A stretch of DNA of 56,179 bases from Caldilineaceae bacterium (GTDB lineage: Bacteria > Chloroflexota > Anaerolineae > Caldilineales > Caldilineaceae), in the NCBI GenBank assembly GCA_026645575.1, contig JAPKMW010000076.1:1-56179 (forward strand), given 5' to 3'. Under the pieces are notes generated by a model. The model did no database searches and had not been told where the DNA came from. It was given only the letters and a program-made list of their open reading frames with translations. The position numbers and the translations under genes were made by a program. Within the stretch, counting starts at the first letter, position 1, and every line of letters starts with the position of its first letter. Shown here in pieces: positions 53,573-56,179 of the stretch.

Positions 53573-54772
53573 CTAAGGGGGTGGTTGCACCCCCACATAG
53601 CGCGACCGCGGACGAATCAGTTGATTCAACCCATACTGTTCGATGATATGCCCAATCCAACCGGCGGTGCGTCCCAGGGCAAAGAGGGTAAAGGGGGCGT
53701 AGACCGGCAATGCCAGCGCCCGCGCCAGCACCGCCAAGCCAAAGTCTATATTGGGCGCCAACTGGATTGCCTGCTCGGCTGTTTGCATCACCGCATCTGC
53801 GACGGCGAGGATCGGCGCGTCAGGACGGGCATTGTGGGTCAGTTCCAGCAGCAGGCGCGCACGTGGGTCACCGGCCGGATAGAGTTGATGCCCAAAACCG
53901 GGCAACGCTTCACCGCGGCGCAGATAATCGCGCACGGCGCGCTGAGGATCACTCGCCGCCAGATCGAGAAAGGCGCTCACCCGTTCACCAACCCCGCCAT
54001 GTTTGTGGCCTTGCAAGGCCGCCAGCGCCGCCACCACCGCCGCATAGGGCGTCGAGCCTGCCGAAGCAACACAACGGGCCGTGAAGGAGGAGATGTTTAA
54101 TTCATGATCGGCGCAGAGAATGAGGGCGCTATCCAACAGCGCAATAACATCCGGTTCCCCCGGCCGCCACGCTTGTTGCAACCGTTCGGCCATCCGCTGT
54201 TCGGCGCCCGGCCCGGTGACAACCTGGGTCAGCACGGAGAGAATGCGGCGCCCCGTGCGCATAACCGATGAAGCCGCCGCATGATAGGCGGTCAGATCCG
54301 TTGGCGCCGCTTGTAATAAGGCCATCTGAAACAACTCGGCGGGTGTGGCTTGGCTCGATGTAAGCAACACCAGTTGTTCTGTCGCCATTGGTTCAATCAG
54401 GAACGGTTGGTCTGGTAGTTCACCAGTCCACAGCAGCAGCGCCACTTCCTCAAAATGCTGACGGCGCGCCAGATCAATCACAGAATGACCCCGGTAATAG
54501 CATTGTCCATCCGCAATCAAGGTAATGGCCGATTCCAGCACGGGATCGCCAAAATGGAGTGCGGTTGCCGCCGCTTGGGCAGGATTGCGCCGCTGTTCCT
54601 GGCGCTGTTGGAGCGTCGCCACATCCTCGGCCAGATAACGCCTATTGCGTGTTTTGCCGCTGGTTTCCTCCGAACGCAAAAAGCCACGGCTGACATAGGA
54701 ATAGAGTGTCGCCTTGCTAATGTCCAGCACAGCAGCGGCCTCATCAGCGGTTAGATAGCGTTTGGTTGACAT
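53573..54772 (-). CDS. Citrate synthase-family protein with N-terminal helix-turn-helix
   Basis: ATG 54772 gives 399 residues. Residues 1-60 are a MerR/excisionase-type HTH (RYLTADEAAAVLDISKATLY, then SRGFLRSEETSGKTRNRRYL). The rest is citrate synthase: the first His in ADHELNISSF, the second in GHKHGGVGE, FGHQLYPAGDPRA and the acid in NIDFGLAVLARAL. A DNA-binding domain fused to a metabolic enzyme suggests a sensor that regulates its own and the divergent gene. The intergenic 54773-54878 region contains suitable half-sites. The enzyme may still be active: both His and the Asp are present. Confidence 0.9.
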   Translation of the reverse strand: MSTKRYLTADEAAAVLDISKATLYSYVSRGFLRSEETSGKTRNRRYLAEDVATLQQRQEQRRNPAQAAATALHFGDPVLESAITLIADGQCYYRGHSVIDLARRQHFEEVALLLWTGELPDQPFLIEPMATEQLVLLTSSQATPAELFQMALLQAAPTDLTAYHAAASSVMRTGRRILSVLTQVVTGPGAEQRMAERLQQAWRPGEPDVIALLDSALILCADHELNISSFTARCVASAGSTPYAAVVAALAALQGHKHGGVGERVSAFLDLAASDPQRAVRDYLRRGEALPGFGHQLYPAGDPRARLLLELTHNARPDAPILAVADAVMQTAEQAIQLAPNIDFGLAVLARALALPVYAPFTLFALGRTAGWIGHIIEQYGLNQLIRPRSRYVGVQPPP

Positions 54773-54779
54773 AAATATA

Positions 54780-54844
54780 TTGATTTGTGAATCAAGATTG
54801 ACAACGTTGATTTTTATAGTATGATACCATTGAATAAGAATCAA
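54780..54844 (+). promoter_or_regulatory. Promoter and operator region between the two citrate synthase genes
   Basis: TTGATT-TGTG-AATCAA palindrome at 54780-54795, TTGATT at 54807-54812 and AATCAA at 54839-54844. The plus-strand promoter is TTGACA (54798-54803), 16-base spacer, TATGAT (54820-54825). The half-sites overlap or flank it. Confidence 0.7.
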
Positions 54845-54878
54845 CGCCAGTCAGGCTACTCGTAGAAGGATCGATACA

Positions 54879-56030
54879 ATGGCCATAACAACCGCTCCTA
54901 CACAAACAGGGGCAACACAAAACGACTTTAAACCGGGATTGGAAGGGGTGGTGGCGGCGGAGACGCGCCTGAGCCATGTGGATGGACAGAAGGGGGAACT
55001 GATTATCGGCGGGTTTCCACTGGAAGCGTGGGCAGGCGAAGCAACCTTTGAAGAGACTGTCTATTTGCTTTGGCATGGCGACCTGCCCAACCCAGAAGCG
55101 TTGACGGCCTTTCACCAACAACTCGCCGGGCTACGCACCCTGCCCGATGGGGTGGTAGCCCTGTTACGCTCAGCGGCGCAACAACGATTGCCGGCCATGA
55201 CCGCGCTACGGATGGCTGCCGGTGCGCTCGATCTGGATAGTCACGAGGAAGAAGCCGCCTTTGAGCAGGCCGCTCGCTTATTGGCTCGTTTGCCGACCAT
55301 TGTCGCCACCTATTGGCGTTTGCGCAACGGACAAAGACCGATTGGGCCGGATGGGGCGCTCAATCACGCCGCCAACTATCTTTACATGCTTACCGGTGAA
55401 CGGCCCAGTGATGCGCAGGTACGCGGTATGGAAACCTATCTCAACACCGTGGTTGATCATGGTCTCAATGCGTCCACCTTTGCGGCGCGCGTGATCATTG
55501 CCACCGGCACCGATTTAACCTCGGCGCTGGTTGGGGCGTTGGGTGCGCTCAAAGGGCCGCTACACGGTGGGGCGCCAGGGCCGGCGCTCGATATGGTCTT
55601 TGCCATCGGAAAAGCTGAACGGGCCGAAAGCTATATGCGTGCCATGCTGGAACGGGGTGAACGGCTGATGGGCTTTGGGCATCGCATTTACAAAGTGCGT
55701 GACCCCCGTGCCGAGATGTTGAGCCAGGCTGCCGAAAAAATGTTCCGCAGCGGTGGTGGCGACCTGGCGCTCTATACCCTGGCTAAATCGGTCGAAGAGA
55801 CCGCCGTCAAGCTCCTGGCTGAATACAAACCAGGGCGCAACCTCCAGACCAATGTCGAATTTTACACCGCGCTCCTGCTCCACGGCCTGGGGCTGGACAC
55901 CGATCTCTTCACCCCCACCTTCGCCATCAGTCGCGCCGGCGGCTGGCTGGCTCACTGTTTTGAACAACAAGCCACCGGTCGCTTGATCCGCCCGCAGTCG
56001 CGCTATGTCGGGCCGATCCGCCAGCGGTGA
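54879..56030 (+). CDS. gltA: Citrate synthase
   Basis: ATG 54879 with AAGGA upstream gives 383 residues. The His ligands are His194 (VDHGLNAS), His229 (GPLHGGAP) and His268 (MGFGHRIY). The acidic catalytic position, usually Asp in NVDFY, is Glu327 in NVEFYTALLLHGL. The enzyme joins acetyl-CoA and oxaloacetate to citrate in the TCA cycle. The N-terminus has about 15 extra residues rich in Thr/Gln. The gene is divergent from the HTH-fused relative and has a consensus promoter with half-sites nearby. It ends 149 bases before the window edge. Confidence 0.93.
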   Translation: MAITTAPTQTGATQNDFKPGLEGVVAAETRLSHVDGQKGELIIGGFPLEAWAGEATFEETVYLLWHGDLPNPEALTAFHQQLAGLRTLPDGVVALLRSAAQQRLPAMTALRMAAGALDLDSHEEEAAFEQAARLLARLPTIVATYWRLRNGQRPIGPDGALNHAANYLYMLTGERPSDAQVRGMETYLNTVVDHGLNASTFAARVIIATGTDLTSALVGALGALKGPLHGGAPGPALDMVFAIGKAERAESYMRAMLERGERLMGFGHRIYKVRDPRAEMLSQAAEKMFRSGGGDLALYTLAKSVEETAVKLLAEYKPGRNLQTNVEFYTALLLHGLGLDTDLFTPTFAISRAGGWLAHCFEQQATGRLIRPQSRYVGPIRQR

Positions 56031-56033
56031 AGG

Positions 56034-56179
56034 GGTGACAAGGTGAGGGGGTGACAAAGTCGTCTAGTTTACCTTGTCACCTTGTCACCTTGTCACCTTG
56101 TCACCTTGTCACCTTGTCACCTTGTCACCTTGTCACCTTGTCACCTTGTCACCTTGTCACCTTGTCACCTTGTCACCTT
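56034..56179. repeat. ACCTTGTC octamer tandem array, reaching the window edge
   Basis: From about 56071 the octamer ACCTTGTC repeats about 13.5 times without a break to the end. Before it, GGTGACAAGGTGAG and GGGGTGACAAAG are complementary to the array, allowing a hairpin. The array may continue outside the window. Confidence 0.9.

Noticed and set aside
56071..56179. CRISPR array at the right edge
   Set aside because: The repeat is a continuous 8-bp tandem without spacers.

Overview
The window looks like a chromosomal segment of a Chloroflexota bacterium, probably of the Caldilineae/Anaerolineae type. The case rests on gene content: a cytosolic tricorn protease, a citrate synthase with an N-terminal helix-turn-helix, sugar ABC components of Chloroflexota style, a GC-rich core with weak Shine-Dalgarno sequences, and several promoters that would start transcription at or next to an ATG. 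Phylum is an inference from gene families, not a database result. No rRNA, tRNA or CRISPR array was recognised.

Region 1 (1-9000) is an accessory island. It opens with an AT-rich block: a STAND/NB-ARC-TPR ATPase cut by the left edge, an unknown protein with a HEPN-like motif, and a TIR-like protein, arranged like a candidate defence locus. A run of toxin-antitoxin modules follows: Gp49-like toxin/XRE antitoxin, HigB/HigA, an intact DUF2442 gene beside a broken DUF4160 partner, and a two-gene module ending in a ribbon-helix-helix-like tail. Direct repeats of decayed gene pieces bracket parts of this island.

Region 2 (8681-12112) is a cassette of about 3.1 kb carrying a short-chain dehydrogenase, a P-loop kinase and an AT-rich alpha/beta hydrolase. 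It lies between two roughly 315-bp direct repeats, each holding the tail of the RHH-like gene plus the 3' end of the tricorn gene.

Region 3 (12025-56030) is core chromosome: tricorn protease, a lipoprotein hydrolase, YgfZ, LipM-like octanoyltransferase, YlxP, Lgt, a response regulator, an M28 protein, Der, the c-di-AMP pair CdaA/CdaR, ArgF, an HD protein, a GH13 enzyme, an inactive-looking tyrosine recombinase-fold protein, membrane pyrophosphatase, a cysteine desulfurase, a CBS protein, a sugar-binding lipoprotein, MetG, an FAD oxidoreductase, an FGGY kinase, FmdE, TauE/SafE, a ClC transporter, an MsmK/UgpC-type ABC ATPase, pyrimidine nucleoside phosphorylase, a glycogen-synthase-like GT5 enzyme and two divergent citrate synthases. 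Sugar uptake, glycogen turnover and central carbon metabolism are the main themes.

Three regulatory layouts stand out. The metG gene is preceded by a consensus promoter, a leaderless 38-codon ORF with five Met codons in eight, and an intrinsic terminator. The fmdE gene has a leader resembling the molybdenum cofactor riboswitch. The citrate synthase pair shares an intergenic region with TTGATT/AATCAA half-sites around a consensus promoter. Most intergenic gaps also hold long inverted repeats: 8-bp GACAGG-type repeats, nested hairpins with compensatory changes, near-perfect palindromes, and a short MITE-like pair.
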